The translations under genes and the position numbers were made by a program. 64,000 nt of DNA from Bailinhaonella thermotolerans (GTDB lineage: Bacteria > Actinomycetota > Actinomycetes > Streptosporangiales > Streptosporangiaceae), in NCBI RefSeq assembly GCF_003594875.1, contig NZ_QZEY01000003.1, positions 496,001 through 560,000 on the forward strand. Reading direction: 5' to 3'. This document shows positions 10,209 through 19,297 of the stretch, piece by piece. Every line of letters starts with the position of its first letter. The stretch's first letter is position 1. The notes below the pieces were generated by a model. That model saw only the letters and a list, made by a program, of their open reading frames with translations, searched no databases and was not told the DNA's origin.

Positions 10209-11068
10209 GCCGCCTCCTTCTCGTTCACTAGGTTCAGGTAGCTCTCCTCCAAGGTGGGCCGGGTGATCCGCAGCCCCGGCACGGGCCCGCCGTACCGCCG
10301 GTGCAGCTCCCAGGCCACCCGCGACGGGTCGTGCGACCGGCTGACCCGCTCGGCGCCGTCCTCGATCCACCACACCTCGGACTCGGCCTGTACGGCCTCG
10401 GCCAGCTCGGCCGCGGTCCCGCACACGGCGATGCGCCCGCCGACGAGGATCGCGATCCGGTCCGCCAGCCGCTCGGCCTCGGCCAGGTCGTGCGTGGTCA
10501 GCAGCACGGTCATGCCCTCGTCGGCCGCCAGCCCCTCGACCAGCCGGTGGAACTCCCGCCGCGCCTGCGGATCGAACCCGGCGGTCGGCTCGTCCAGGAA
10601 CAGCAGTTCCGGGCGCCCGACGATGCCCAGCGCCACGTCCAGCCGCCGCCGCTGCCCTCCGGACAGCATGCGCACCTGCTTGCCCGCGTGCTCGGCCAGC
10701 CCCAGCGCATCGAGCAGCTCCCCGGGCTCGCGCGGCTGGTCGTAGTGCCCGGCGACGTGCTCCAGCAGCTCCCCGACCCGCCACTTGGGGTGGTCGCGCC
10801 AGCTCTGCAGCACCATCCCGAGCCGGGCCCGCCACCGCTCGTCGCCGTCCCCCGGGTCGGTCCCGAGCACGGACACCTCCCCGCCCGACCGCCGCCGGAA
10901 CCCCTCCAGGATCTCGATGGTCGTCGTCTTGCCCGCGCCGTTCGGCCCGAGCAGCGCGAAGACCTCCCCCCGCCGGATCTCCAGATCGACCCCGCGCAGC
11001 ACGTCGGCGTCGCCGTACCGCATCCGCAGCCCGCGCACCTCGACCGCCGGACCCTTGAGCACTTCCAC
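10205..11068 (-). CDS. ABC transporter ATP-binding protein (drug-export type)
   Basis: 287 residues from GTG 11068 with GGAG upstream. Walker A is GPNGAGKTTT, the signature is LSGGQRRRLDVALGI, Walker B is LLFLDEPTAGFDP, and the H-loop is TTHDLAEAE. The ~80-residue tail after the H-loop is typical of DrrA/CcmA-like exporters. It forms an operon with the ABC-2 permease. The divergent promoter carries a perfect palindrome at 11097. Confidence 0.94.
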   Translation of the reverse strand: MEVLKGPAVEVRGLRMRYGDADVLRGVDLEIRRGEVFALLGPNGAGKTTTIEILEGFRRRSGGEVSVLGTDPGDGDERWRARLGMVLQSWRDHPKWRVGELLEHVAGHYDQPREPGELLDALGLAEHAGKQVRMLSGGQRRRLDVALGIVGRPELLFLDEPTAGFDPQARREFHRLVEGLAADEGMTVLLTTHDLAEAERLADRIAILVGGRIAVCGTAAELAEAVQAESEVWWIEDGAERVSRSHDPSRVAWELHRRYGGPVPGLRITRPTLEESYLNLVNEKEAA

Positions 11069-11096
11069 GTCATCTCCTCGCAGTGTCGCTATCGCT

Positions 11097-11114
11097 TGTA
11101 GTAGATGTACTACA
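11097..11114. promoter_or_regulatory. Operator palindrome upstream of the ABC operon
   Basis: TGTAGTA-GATG-TACTACA is a perfect 7+7 inverted repeat, 29 bases before the ATPase start and in the shared regulatory gap with the TetR gene. Binding by that TetR protein is the simplest hypothesis. A GntR-type factor encoded elsewhere is an alternative. Confidence 0.55.
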
Positions 11115-11391
11115 TCTCTGAGCATGAACACAACAGGCTGAAGCAGTACTGAGACGGCGCGCCTCTGGAGCCGCCTCTGGAGTGGAGGGTGTTTCCGCAG
11201 CCAGAGGCCGCGTAGCGCGCCCCGGGGCGAGCCTCGGGAGCGGTACGGCGAGACGCGGAGGCCCATGGGGAGAAGCGCGAGATCCGCGGGACGCCGGCGG
11301 GATCGGGGATTGTGGGCGGCGGCCGCGAGGGTTAGCGTTGACTCGATGACCGAGATCGTCGTTCTGGTCATATGGAGGGGCTTTGGGCGGC

Positions 11392-12108
11392 GTGCGGGTG
11401 GCCGGGCGAGGTGAACCGGCGCGGGAGCGGCGGGCGGGGCGGATCCTGGACGCGGCGGGGGAACTGCTGGTCGCGTGGGGGTACCCCCGGGTCACCGTGG
11501 ACGAGGTGGCGCGCCGGGCCGGGGTCGGGAAGGGCACGATCTACCTGCACTTCGCGACCAAGGAGCAGCTCTTCCTGACCGTGCTGCTCCGGGCCCAGCG
11601 CGGGCTGATGGCGCGGGTCGTCGCCGGGATGCGGGAGCGGGGCGAGGGCGTCCTGCTCAGCGAGATGGCGCGCGCGGGATACCTCTGGGCGCACGAGGAG
11701 CCGGTGGCCCGGGCGGTGCTGCTGGGGGACCTCACGACGCTGGGGGCGCTCGGCGCGAGCGCGGCGGAGGTCATGGGGGGCCTGGTCGAGGAGCGGGACA
11801 GGGTCGTCGAGGCGCACTTCCGGCTGCTCCGCGACCACGGCCTGATCCGCGGGGAGCCCGGCCTGGAGGCGCAGATCCACGCCTACTCGGCGATCCTCAC
11901 CGGATTCCTGGCCCTCGAACCGCTCAAGCCCGCGCCGTACCCCTCCCACGAGGAGAACGCGGCGATCGTCGCCGACGTCGTCCGGACCGCGTTCGAGACG
12001 CCCGGCGACCCCGCCGCCCTGCACGCGGCGGCCGCGAGAGCCGCCGACCACTACCAGCGTCTGCTCGACCTCATGGACGAGGAGATCGGCAGGCGGCAAG
12101 TGCCCTGA
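11392..12108 (+). CDS. TetR-family transcriptional regulator
   Basis: About 238 residues from GTG 11392; a TTG at 11383 is an alternative. GGAGGGG lies at 11374-11380. The N-terminal DNA-binding domain is RILDAAGELLVAWGYPRVTV then VARRAGVGKGTIYLHFATKE. The rest is the helical ligand domain. It is divergent from the ABC exporter and is followed 18 bases later by a cytochrome P450 on the same strand. It could therefore regulate both an exporter and an oxidase for one small molecule. Confidence 0.92.
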   Translation: MRVAGRGEPARERRAGRILDAAGELLVAWGYPRVTVDEVARRAGVGKGTIYLHFATKEQLFLTVLLRAQRGLMARVVAGMRERGEGVLLSEMARAGYLWAHEEPVARAVLLGDLTTLGALGASAAEVMGGLVEERDRVVEAHFRLLRDHGLIRGEPGLEAQIHAYSAILTGFLALEPLKPAPYPSHEENAAIVADVVRTAFETPGDPAALHAAAARAADHYQRLLDLMDEEIGRRQVP

Positions 12109-12126
12109 CAAGGACGGAGGCACGTC

Positions 12127-13371
12127 ATGTCCCAGACCGTCAACCTCATGGACCCCGAACTCCTGCGCGACCCGTTCACCGCGTTCTCCCGCATCCGCGA
12201 GAGCGCCCCCGTCGCCCCGGCCGTCTTCGGGGACGCGCCGTCACGGATCCTGGTGGTCACCCGGTACGACGACGTCCGCACCGTGCTCGCCGACCGCCGG
12301 TTCGTGAACAACCCCGCGAACGTGCCCGGCGCGAACGCGGGCAACGTCCGCGAGCAACTGATCGCGATGCGCCGGATCCCTCCCGAATACGCCAAGTACA
12401 TCCTGGGCAGCGTCCTGGACTCCGACGGCGAGGACCACATCCGCCTGCGCCGTCTGGTCTCCCGCGCGTTCACCGCCCGCCGCGTCCTCGACCTGCGGCC
12501 CCGCGTCGAGGAGATCACCGCCGCCCTCATCGAGACGCTGCCGGACATGGCCGGCGAGGACGGCGTGGTGGACCTGGTGGAGCACTTCGCCTACCCCCTC
12601 CCGATCACCGTCATCTGCGAGCTCGTCGGCATCCCGGAGGAGGACCGCGGCCACTGGCGCGAGTGGAGCAGGGGCCTCAACTCCGTCGAGCCGGGAGCCA
12701 TCACCGAACCCCTCAAGCAGATCGTCGCCAACTCCCAGGCGCTGATCGCCCACCGCCGCGAGCACCCCGCCGACGACCTGCTGACCGCGCTCATCCGCGC
12801 CCACGACGAGGACGGCGACCGGCTCACGGACGTCGAGCTCGTGACCATGATCATCACGTTGATGGTCGCCGGGCACGAGACCACGGCGCACCTGATCTCC
12901 AACGGCGTGGAAGCCCTCCTGACCCATCCCGACCAACTGGAGAGGTTCCGCGCCGCCCCCGCCCTGGCCCCCCGCGCCGTCCACGAGCTGATGCGCTGGT
13001 GCGGGCCCGTCCAGGGCACCCAGTTCCGCTACCCCACCGAGGACGTCACCCTCTCCGGCGTCCTCATCCCCAAGGGCACCCCGGTCATGGCCATCCTGGT
13101 CGGCGCCAACCGGGATCCCCGCCATTACCCCGACCCCGACAGGCTCGACATCACCCGCGACCCCGGCGCCCACCGCGAGACTCACGTCGGCTTCGGTCAC
13201 GGCCTCCACTACTGCCTGGGGGCCGCCCTCGCCCGCCAGGAGGCCGAGGTCGCCCTGACCCGCCTCTTCGCCGCCTACCCCGGCCTGTCCCTGGCCGTCC
13301 CCCGCGAGTCCCTCCGCAGGGACTTCCTCCCCGCCTCCTGGCGCCTGACGGCCCTCCCCGTCCACCTCTGA
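12127..13371 (+). CDS. Cytochrome P450
   Basis: 414 residues from ATG with GGAGG upstream, a soluble bacterial class I P450. The I-helix oxygen-activation motif is MVAGHETTAHLI, the ExxR is in HELMRW, and the haem loop is FGHGLHYCLGAALARQEAEV with the Cys thiolate. Overall it resembles CYP107-type enzymes that hydroxylate secondary metabolites. The substrate is unknown. It is cotranscribed with a TetR regulator. No ferredoxin partner is adjacent; the window's 7Fe ferredoxin at 55.7 kb could serve (speculative). Confidence 0.95.
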   Translation: MSQTVNLMDPELLRDPFTAFSRIRESAPVAPAVFGDAPSRILVVTRYDDVRTVLADRRFVNNPANVPGANAGNVREQLIAMRRIPPEYAKYILGSVLDSDGEDHIRLRRLVSRAFTARRVLDLRPRVEEITAALIETLPDMAGEDGVVDLVEHFAYPLPITVICELVGIPEEDRGHWREWSRGLNSVEPGAITEPLKQIVANSQALIAHRREHPADDLLTALIRAHDEDGDRLTDVELVTMIITLMVAGHETTAHLISNGVEALLTHPDQLERFRAAPALAPRAVHELMRWCGPVQGTQFRYPTEDVTLSGVLIPKGTPVMAILVGANRDPRHYPDPDRLDITRDPGAHRETHVGFGHGLHYCLGAALARQEAEVALTRLFAAYPGLSLAVPRESLRRDFLPASWRLTALPVHL

Positions 13372-13375
13372 CCGC

Positions 13376-13446
13376 CCCCGCCCCGCCGTACGCCCCCGCC
13401 CCGCCGTACGCCCCCGCCCCGCCGTACGGCTCCTCCCGGCCGTACG
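13376..13446. repeat. Tandem CCGCCGTACG repeats after the P450
   Basis: Three copies of a 19-bp unit (CGCCCCGCCGTACGCCCC) followed by two CCGTACGG palindromes. With 13447-13760 it fills the 389-bp gap between the P450 and the ABC exporter; besides the short frame at 13487 I see no gene there. Confidence 0.6.
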
Positions 13447-13486
13447 GCGGAGCGCCCGCGACAGGGATTGCGCCCGGCTGGTCGCG

Positions 13487-13666
13487 GTGGGGGAAACGGC
13501 GGAGGCCGGGGAGATCGTCGCGGCTCTCCGGCTGCAGCCCTTCGCCGACGTCCTGTACGGCATGCTGCGGGCCGCCCCGCTGCCCGGCGCCGCCGAGGTG
13601 CTCGGGCGGGAGGTGGTGACCGCCCTCGTGCGCGGCGAGGTGGGCGAGGCGGTGCGGGTTCGGTAG
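13487..13666 (+). pseudogene. Possible gene remnant or very small protein
   Basis: A 59-codon frame starting GTG, with amino-acid composition like a real protein: ETAEAGEIVAALRLQPFADV, then LYGMLRAAPLPGAAEVLGRE and VVTALVRGEVGEAVRVR. The frame continues upstream without a good start into CCGTACGG repeats, as expected of the 3' end of a decayed gene. I do not recognise the family. It may also be chance, since GC-rich DNA keeps frames open. Confidence 0.3.
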
Positions 13667-13760
13667 GGGGTGTTCGGGCTGGTCAGGAGGTGGGGGTGGG
13701 GGTGGTGGGGCGGGAAAATGGTTTGCCGGGGTTAAGGGAATCTGTGAGTGTTTCCTGGTT

Positions 13761-15449
13761 ATGCGCTCCTTTCCTGAGGCCGATCCCGGCGTACCTGATA
13801 TTCGCGGGCCTGTGCGGTTCCTTTGGTGGAACGTGCGGCGGCAGGGGCGGCTGCTCGGGACCGGGATCTCGCTCGCGGTGCTGTGGTGGCTGGGGCAGGC
13901 GTTCGTCCCGGCGGTGATCGGGCGGGCCGTGGACGCGCTCGGGCGGGATGACGCCGGGGGGCTGGTGCGGTGGGCGCTCGTGCTGCTCGGGCTGGGGGTG
14001 CTCCAGGCGGTGGCCGGGATGCTCCGGCACCGGGTGGCGGTGCGCAACTGGCTCGCCGCGGCGTACCGGACCGTGCAGCTCACTGCCCGGCAGTCGGCCC
14101 GGCTGGGGGCGACGCTGCCCAAGCGGCTCTCCTCCGGAGAGGTCGTCAGCGTGGGCACCTCCGACATCGCGCATCTGGGGTCGGCGCTGGACATCCTGGT
14201 GCGGGGGACCGGGGCCGTGGTCGCGATCGTGGTCGTGACCGTGATCCTGCTGGCCACCTCGCTGCCGCTGGGGCTCCTGGTGCTGGTCGGGGTGCCGGTG
14301 ATGCTGGCCGCCGTCGGGCCGCTGCTGCGACCGCTGCACCGGCGGCAGCACGAGCACCGCGACCTGCAGGGGGAGCTGGCGACCCGGGCCTCCGACATCG
14401 TGTCCGGCCTGCGGGTGCTGCGCGGCGTCGGCGGCGAGGACGTCTTCTCGGCGCGGTACCGCGACCAGTCGCAGCTCACGCGGCGGGCCGGTGTCCGGGT
14501 CGCGGGGGTCGAGTCGCTGCTCGAAGGGGCGCAGGTCCTCCTCCCCGGGCTGCTGATCGCGGGCGTGACCTGGCTGGGCGCGACGTTCGCGCTGGACGGC
14601 CGCATCTCGGCCGGCGAGCTGGTCTCCTTCTACGGGTACGCCGTCTTCCTGATCGCGCCGCTGCGCACGATCACCGAGGCGGCCGACAAGCTGACCAAGG
14701 GGCACGTGGCCGCGCGCCGCGTGATCCGCATCCTGGGGCTGGAGCCGGAGATCTCCGGCGGGACCGGCGCCTCTCCCGGCGGCGACCTGGAGGACCGTGA
14801 GTCCGGGGTGACCGTCACCGCCGGGGCGCTCACCGCGATCGCCGCCAACCGGCCCGAGGACGCGATCGCGATCGCCGACCGGCTCGGGCGGTACTCCCAC
14901 GGCGACGTGCTCTTCGGCGGCGTCCCGCTGGCCGAGCTGCCCGTGGACGAGGTACGGCGGCGCGTGCTCGTGGCCGACAACGAGGCCCGCCTGTTCGCCG
15001 GGCGGCTGCGCGACGAGCTGGACGTCACCGGCCGGGCCACGGACGAGTCCGTACGGCTGGCGCTGCGGGCGGCGTGCGCGGAGGACATCGTCGCGGCGCT
15101 GCCGGAGGGGCTGGACGGGCGGGTCGCCGAGTCGGGGCGCGAGTTCTCCGGCGGGCAGCGGCAGCGGCTGCGGCTGGCCCGGGCGCTCGCCGCCGACCCG
15201 GAGGTGCTGATCCTGGTCGAGCCGACGAGCGCGGTGGACGCGCACACCGAGGCGCGCATCGCCGACCGGCTCGCCGAGGCGCGCGCGGGCCGTACGACCG
15301 TGGTGTGCACGACGAGCCCGCTGGTGCTGGACAGGACCGAGCACGTGATCTACGTCGAGGACGGGGTGGTGGCCGCCGTGGGGGCACACCGGGACCTGCT
15401 GGACGCCGAGCCGGGCTACCGGGCGGCCGTGACGCGAGGGGAGGACTGA
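13761..15449 (+). CDS. ABC exporter half-transporter with degenerate ATPase (subunit A)
   Basis: 562 residues from ATG: a six-segment exporter membrane domain (residues ~20-320) fused to an ATPase-like domain. The ATPase half has lost its P-loop: where GxxGxGKST should be, it reads TAIAANRPEDAIAIADRLGR. Walker B has Val in place of the Asp (LILVEPTSAVDA). The signature is intact (FSGGQRQRLRLARALA). It can therefore supply only the signature half of an ATP site. It overlaps the next gene by one base (TGATG). The partner has the opposite defects, so the pair should be an obligate heterodimer with one working site. Confidence 0.9.
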   Translation: MRSFPEADPGVPDIRGPVRFLWWNVRRQGRLLGTGISLAVLWWLGQAFVPAVIGRAVDALGRDDAGGLVRWALVLLGLGVLQAVAGMLRHRVAVRNWLAAAYRTVQLTARQSARLGATLPKRLSSGEVVSVGTSDIAHLGSALDILVRGTGAVVAIVVVTVILLATSLPLGLLVLVGVPVMLAAVGPLLRPLHRRQHEHRDLQGELATRASDIVSGLRVLRGVGGEDVFSARYRDQSQLTRRAGVRVAGVESLLEGAQVLLPGLLIAGVTWLGATFALDGRISAGELVSFYGYAVFLIAPLRTITEAADKLTKGHVAARRVIRILGLEPEISGGTGASPGGDLEDRESGVTVTAGALTAIAANRPEDAIAIADRLGRYSHGDVLFGGVPLAELPVDEVRRRVLVADNEARLFAGRLRDELDVTGRATDESVRLALRAACAEDIVAALPEGLDGRVAESGREFSGGQRQRLRLARALAADPEVLILVEPTSAVDAHTEARIADRLAEARAGRTTVVCTTSPLVLDRTEHVIYVEDGVVAAVGAHRDLLDAEPGYRAAVTRGED

Positions 15450-17209
15450 TGGCGAGCGAGATCCTGCCGGTCGCCGACCAGGCGCAGGTGCGCGCGTACG
15501 CCCGCCGGCTGACGCTGAAGTACCCGCGGCAGCTCGCGCTCGCGCTGGGCCTGCACGGGCTGGCCGCCGGGGCGGGGCTGGCCGCGCCCCGCCTGCTGGG
15601 CGAGCTGGTGCAGGACGTGAAGGACGGCTCCGGCGCCGACGTGGCGTTCATGGTGCTGGCGATCGCGGGATTCGTGGTCGCGCAGGCGGTGCTCGTCAGG
15701 TACGCCGTCTACGCCTCGTCCCGGCTGGGCGAGAAGGTGCTCGCCGAGCTGCGCGAGGAGTTCGTGGAACGGGTGCTCGCGCTCCCGCTGTCCACCGTGG
15801 AGCGCGCCGGCTCCGGCGACCTGATCAGCCGCACGTCGCGGGACGTGGACGCGCTCAGCCGCACCGTGCGGCACGCCGTACCCGAGACGCTGATCGCGCT
15901 GGTGGCGTGCGCGTTCACGATCGGCGCGCTGGCGCTGGTCGGGCCGCTGCTCCTGCTGCCGTCGCTGCTCGCGGTGCCGGTGCTGTGGATCTCCACGCGG
16001 TGGTACCTCAAGCGCGCCCGCGACGGGTACCTCGCGGAGAACGCGGCGTACGCCGACATGATCGAGGGCCTGACCGAGACCGTCGAGGGCGCGCGCACGG
16101 TCGAGGCGCTGGGCCTGCGGCAGCGGCGGTACGACCGGGCCCAGCGCGACATCGCCCGCTCCTGGGCCGCCGAGCGGTACACCCTCCGGCTGCGCACCGT
16201 CTGGTTCCCGGCGGTGGAGACCGGATACGTCGTGCCGATCGTGGCGACGCTGCTCTTCGGCGGCCTGTTCTACCTGGAGGGCTGGGTCGCACTCGGGCAG
16301 GTCGTCGCGGCGACGCTGTACGTCCAGCAGCTCATCGACCCGGTGGACCGGCTGCTCATGTGGATCGACGAGCTCCAGGTCGGCGGCGCGTCCATGGCCC
16401 GCCTCCTCGGCGTGGCCGCCGTGCCCGACGACCGCACGCCGGGCGAGGCGCGGCCCGCCGGCGAGGCGCTGGTCGCCGAGGACGTCCGGTACGCCTACCG
16501 GGAGGGCCGCGACGTGCTGCACGGCGTGTCGCTCACGGTCGCCCCGGGGGAGCGGCTGGCCATGGTCGGCCCCTCTGGCGCGGGCAAGTCCACGCTCGGC
16601 CGCATGCTGGCCGGCATCCACGGCCCGCGCTCCGGCTCGGTCACGGTCGGCGGCGTGCCGCTGGTCGAACTGCCGCTGGACGAGCTGCGCGGACACGTCG
16701 CGCTGGTCACCCAGGAGCACCACGTGTTCCGCGGGACGCTGCGCGACAACGTGCTGATCGCGCGCCCGGACGCGACCGACGAGCAGGTACGGCAGGCGCT
16801 GCGCGCCGTGGACGCCGAGGAGTGGGTGGACGCGCTGCCCGAGGGCCTGGACACCCAGACCGGGTCGGGCGAGCACGCGCTGTCACCCGCCCAGGCCCAG
16901 CAGCTCGCGCTGGCCCGCCTGGTGCTGGCCGACCCGCACACGCTGGTCCTGGACGAGGCGACCTCGCTCATCGACCCGCGCGCGGCCCGGCACCTGGAGC
17001 GCTCGCTCGCGGCGGTCCTCCAGGGCCGCACGGTGATCGCCATCGCCCACCGCCTCCACACGGCCCACGACGCCGACCGCGTGGCGGTGGTCGAGGACGG
17101 CCGCATCAGCGAGCTGGGCTCCCACGACGAACTGGTCGCCCGCGACGGCGCCTACGCCGCCCTCTGGCGCTCCTGGCACGCCCGCCCCTCCGTCACGCCC
17201 CGCCAATAA
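15449..17209 (+). CDS. ABC exporter half-transporter with intact Walker motifs (subunit B)
   Basis: 586 residues from ATG 15449. The membrane domain (about 1-320) is followed by an ATPase with Walker A GPSGAGKSTLGR, Walker B TLVLDEATSLID and H-loop AIAHRLH. The signature is broken (ALSPAQAQQLALARL instead of LSGGQ). Together with subunit A it makes one composite site (Walker A/B from B, signature from A) and one dead site. The substrate is unknown; export of a peptide or secondary metabolite is plausible because RiPP genes lie 6 kb downstream, but there is no direct link. Confidence 0.93.
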   Translation: MASEILPVADQAQVRAYARRLTLKYPRQLALALGLHGLAAGAGLAAPRLLGELVQDVKDGSGADVAFMVLAIAGFVVAQAVLVRYAVYASSRLGEKVLAELREEFVERVLALPLSTVERAGSGDLISRTSRDVDALSRTVRHAVPETLIALVACAFTIGALALVGPLLLLPSLLAVPVLWISTRWYLKRARDGYLAENAAYADMIEGLTETVEGARTVEALGLRQRRYDRAQRDIARSWAAERYTLRLRTVWFPAVETGYVVPIVATLLFGGLFYLEGWVALGQVVAATLYVQQLIDPVDRLLMWIDELQVGGASMARLLGVAAVPDDRTPGEARPAGEALVAEDVRYAYREGRDVLHGVSLTVAPGERLAMVGPSGAGKSTLGRMLAGIHGPRSGSVTVGGVPLVELPLDELRGHVALVTQEHHVFRGTLRDNVLIARPDATDEQVRQALRAVDAEEWVDALPEGLDTQTGSGEHALSPAQAQQLALARLVLADPHTLVLDEATSLIDPRAARHLERSLAAVLQGRTVIAIAHRLHTAHDADRVAVVEDGRISELGSHDELVARDGAYAALWRSWHARPSVTPRQ

Positions 17210-17240
17210 CCCAGCCCCCAACCCCCACACCCCAATCCTC

Positions 17241-17324
17241 CCGTGATCTTGCAATCACGCCCTCCCTCGGGAGTCGCCGAGGCGTCGGGTGCGTCGGCGG
17301 CGGGGCGTGATTGCAAGATCACGG
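17241..17324. terminator. 22-bp perfect inverted repeat between convergent genes
   Basis: Arms at 17241-17262 and 17303-17324, containing GTGATCTTGCAATCACG and its complement, pair over 22 bases with a 40-base loop. Each arm is itself nearly palindromic. It lies between the ABC exporter (plus) and the response regulator (minus), both ending here. Member of the GTGATC family; a bidirectional terminator is likely. Confidence 0.65.
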
Positions 17325-17405
17325 GCGAGGGCGAGGGCGAGGGCGAGGGCGCGGCCGGGAGCGCGAGGGGGGCGAGGGCGCGGCCGGGAGCGCGAGGGGT
17401 GGGCG
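17325..17405. repeat. GGGCGA hexamer run and 27-bp duplication
   Basis: About five GGGCGA units in a row, then a unit of roughly 27 bases around GGCGCGGCCGGGAGCGCGAG repeated twice. Low-complexity filler between convergent genes with no coding sense. Confidence 0.5.
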
Positions 17406-17420
17406 CGGCGGGGACGGGGG

Positions 17421-18074
17421 TCATGGCGGGGGCTGGTGGTCCAGGAAGGTGAGGACCGCGAGGACTCTTCGGTGGCCGCCGTCGGACGGGGGGAGGCCCA
17501 GTTTGGCGAAGATGTTGCCGATGTGCTTGTGGACGCCGTTGTCGGTGACCGTGAGGTGTTCGCCGATCTCGGCGTTGCTGAGGCCGCGGGCCATCAGGGA
17601 CAGCACCTCGCGTTCGCGGTTGGTGAGCCGGTCGAGGGCGTTGCCGGTGCGGCTCGCCATGAGCTGGGCGACGACCTCCGGGTCCATCACCGTGCCGCCG
17701 TCGGCCACCCGCCGCAGGTCGTCCACGAACTGGGCGACCCGTCCGACGCGGTCCTTGAGCAGGTAGCCGACGCCGCCGAGCCCGTCGGCGATGAGCTCGC
17801 GGGCGTACACCTTCTCGACGTACTGCGACAGCACCAGCACCGGCAGCCCCCGGTGCTTCCGCCGTACCTCCAGCGCGGCGCGCACGCCCTCGTCGCGGAA
17901 GCTGGGCGGCAGCCGCACGTCCGCGATGACCAGGTCGGGGCGGTCCCGGTCCACGGCCTCGACCAGGCCGGGGCCGTCGGTGACGACGGCGGCGACCTCG
18001 ATGCCCCTGGTGCCGAGCAGGAGTTCCAGCCCGGCCGACAGCAGGACGTTGTCCTCGGCGATCACGACGCGCAC
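17421..18074 (-). CDS. NarL/LuxR-type response regulator
   Basis: 217 residues from ATG. The receiver domain carries the acidic pair in VVIAEDN, the phospho-acceptor Asp in DLVIADVRLPP, and Lys in GYLLKDRV. The C-terminal LuxR helix-turn-helix is LTNREREVLSLMARGLSNAE with IGEHLTVTDNGVHKHIGNIF. It overlaps its kinase gene by 13 bases and ends the five-gene operon that begins at 22724. It probably controls that operon's ABC transporter in response to the kinase. Confidence 0.94.
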   Translation of the reverse strand: MRVVIAEDNVLLSAGLELLLGTRGIEVAAVVTDGPGLVEAVDRDRPDLVIADVRLPPSFRDEGVRAALEVRRKHRGLPVLVLSQYVEKVYARELIADGLGGVGYLLKDRVGRVAQFVDDLRRVADGGTVMDPEVVAQLMASRTGNALDRLTNREREVLSLMARGLSNAEIGEHLTVTDNGVHKHIGNIFAKLGLPPSDGGHRRVLAVLTFLDHQPPP

Positions 18075-19297
18075 GGCAGCTCCACGGTGAGTGTGGTCGG
18101 TCCTCCGGCCGGGCTGTCCACCAGCACCGTGCCGTCCAGGGCGGCGGCCCGCTTGCGGATGCCCGCGACGCCCGTGCCCCGGCTCTCGTCGATGCCGCCG
18201 CGCCCGTCGTCGGTGACCTCGACGACCAGCGTCCCGTCGCGCCGCGCCAGCCGTACGGCGGCGCGGGCGGCGCCGCTGTGCCGGGACACGTTGGTGATGG
18301 CCTCGGCCACGATGAAGTAGGCGGCGGCCTCGACGGCGGCGGGGACGCGGCCCAGGTCGCCCAGGGTCACCTCGACGGGCACGGGCACCCGGGCGGCCAC
18401 GGCGGCGACGGCCCCGGGCAGGCCCCGGTCGGCCAGGATGGGCGGGTACATCGTGCGGATGACGCCCCGCAGCTCGGACATGGCCTCCTCGGCGCCCTCG
18501 TGCGCCTGCCGGAGCAGCCGGGCGAGCGGGCCGTCCTGGTCGGGCAGGGTCTCCCTGGCCACGCCCAGCAGCATCGCGATCGACACCAGCCGGGCCTGCG
18601 CGCCGTCGTGCAGGTCGCGCTCGATGCGGCGCAGCTCCGCGGCGTGGGCGTCGAGCACCTCGGCCCGGCTCTCGGCCAGCTCGCCGACCCGCTCGGCCAG
18701 CCGCTCCTCATGGGTGGGCTCGAGCGCCCGCAGGCAGTGCCGGGCGAGCCCGCGGGCCATGGGCGGGAACGTCCAGCCCACCAGCGCCGCCCCGATGACC
18801 GCCTGCGCGAGGCCCAGCAGGATCGCGTTGGTCCAGTTCGTGACCGGGACGTACACCAGGAACCGCAGCGGCTCGTCGGCCGGGAACAGCCACCAGACCG
18901 GGGTCTGGACCACGGCGTTCACCACGAGGCCGAGGATCACCAGCGCGGCCAGCCCGGCGGGCAGCCCGGTGGCGACGTGCAGGACCGCCCACCGCAGATC
19001 ACGCATGATCTCCCGGTCGCCCGCGATGTTGCGCCACTGCGCGCGGATCCCCCTCGGGAGCCGCGTCTCCCGCGCGGCGACCGTCACCCCGAGCAGCGCG
19101 GCGGCCCTGCCCCGGTGCCACTCGGCCCAGCGGCGCAGCCAGACCAGCAGGTGGGGGAGGGCCACGAGGCCCACCCCGCCCACCACCGTCGCGGTCAGCG
19201 CGGTGAGCAGCACCGCGAGGAAGAGCAGCATGGCCATCGCCGAGGGCAGGCACACGAGGAGGTAGAGGCCGTCACGCCGCAGTCGCGAAAAATCCAC
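18062..19297 (-). CDS. Sensor histidine kinase, HisKA_3 type
   Basis: 411 residues from GTG, placed immediately after the permease stop (TAG then GTG). N-terminal membrane domain with four hydrophobic segments (~residues 15-185). Phospho-acceptor His is in RRIERDLHDGAQARLVSIAM, and the ATP-binding domain carries EAITNVSRHSGA and VTDDGRGGIDESRGTGVAGI. No extracellular sensor domain of any size is present, so it may sense within the membrane or through the adjacent FtsX-like permease. Partner of the overlapping response regulator. Confidence 0.93.
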   Translation of the reverse strand: MDFSRLRRDGLYLLVCLPSAMAMLLFLAVLLTALTATVVGGVGLVALPHLLVWLRRWAEWHRGRAAALLGVTVAARETRLPRGIRAQWRNIAGDREIMRDLRWAVLHVATGLPAGLAALVILGLVVNAVVQTPVWWLFPADEPLRFLVYVPVTNWTNAILLGLAQAVIGAALVGWTFPPMARGLARHCLRALEPTHEERLAERVGELAESRAEVLDAHAAELRRIERDLHDGAQARLVSIAMLLGVARETLPDQDGPLARLLRQAHEGAEEAMSELRGVIRTMYPPILADRGLPGAVAAVAARVPVPVEVTLGDLGRVPAAVEAAAYFIVAEAITNVSRHSGAARAAVRLARRDGTLVVEVTDDGRGGIDESRGTGVAGIRKRAAALDGTVLVDSPAGGPTTLTVELPCAS

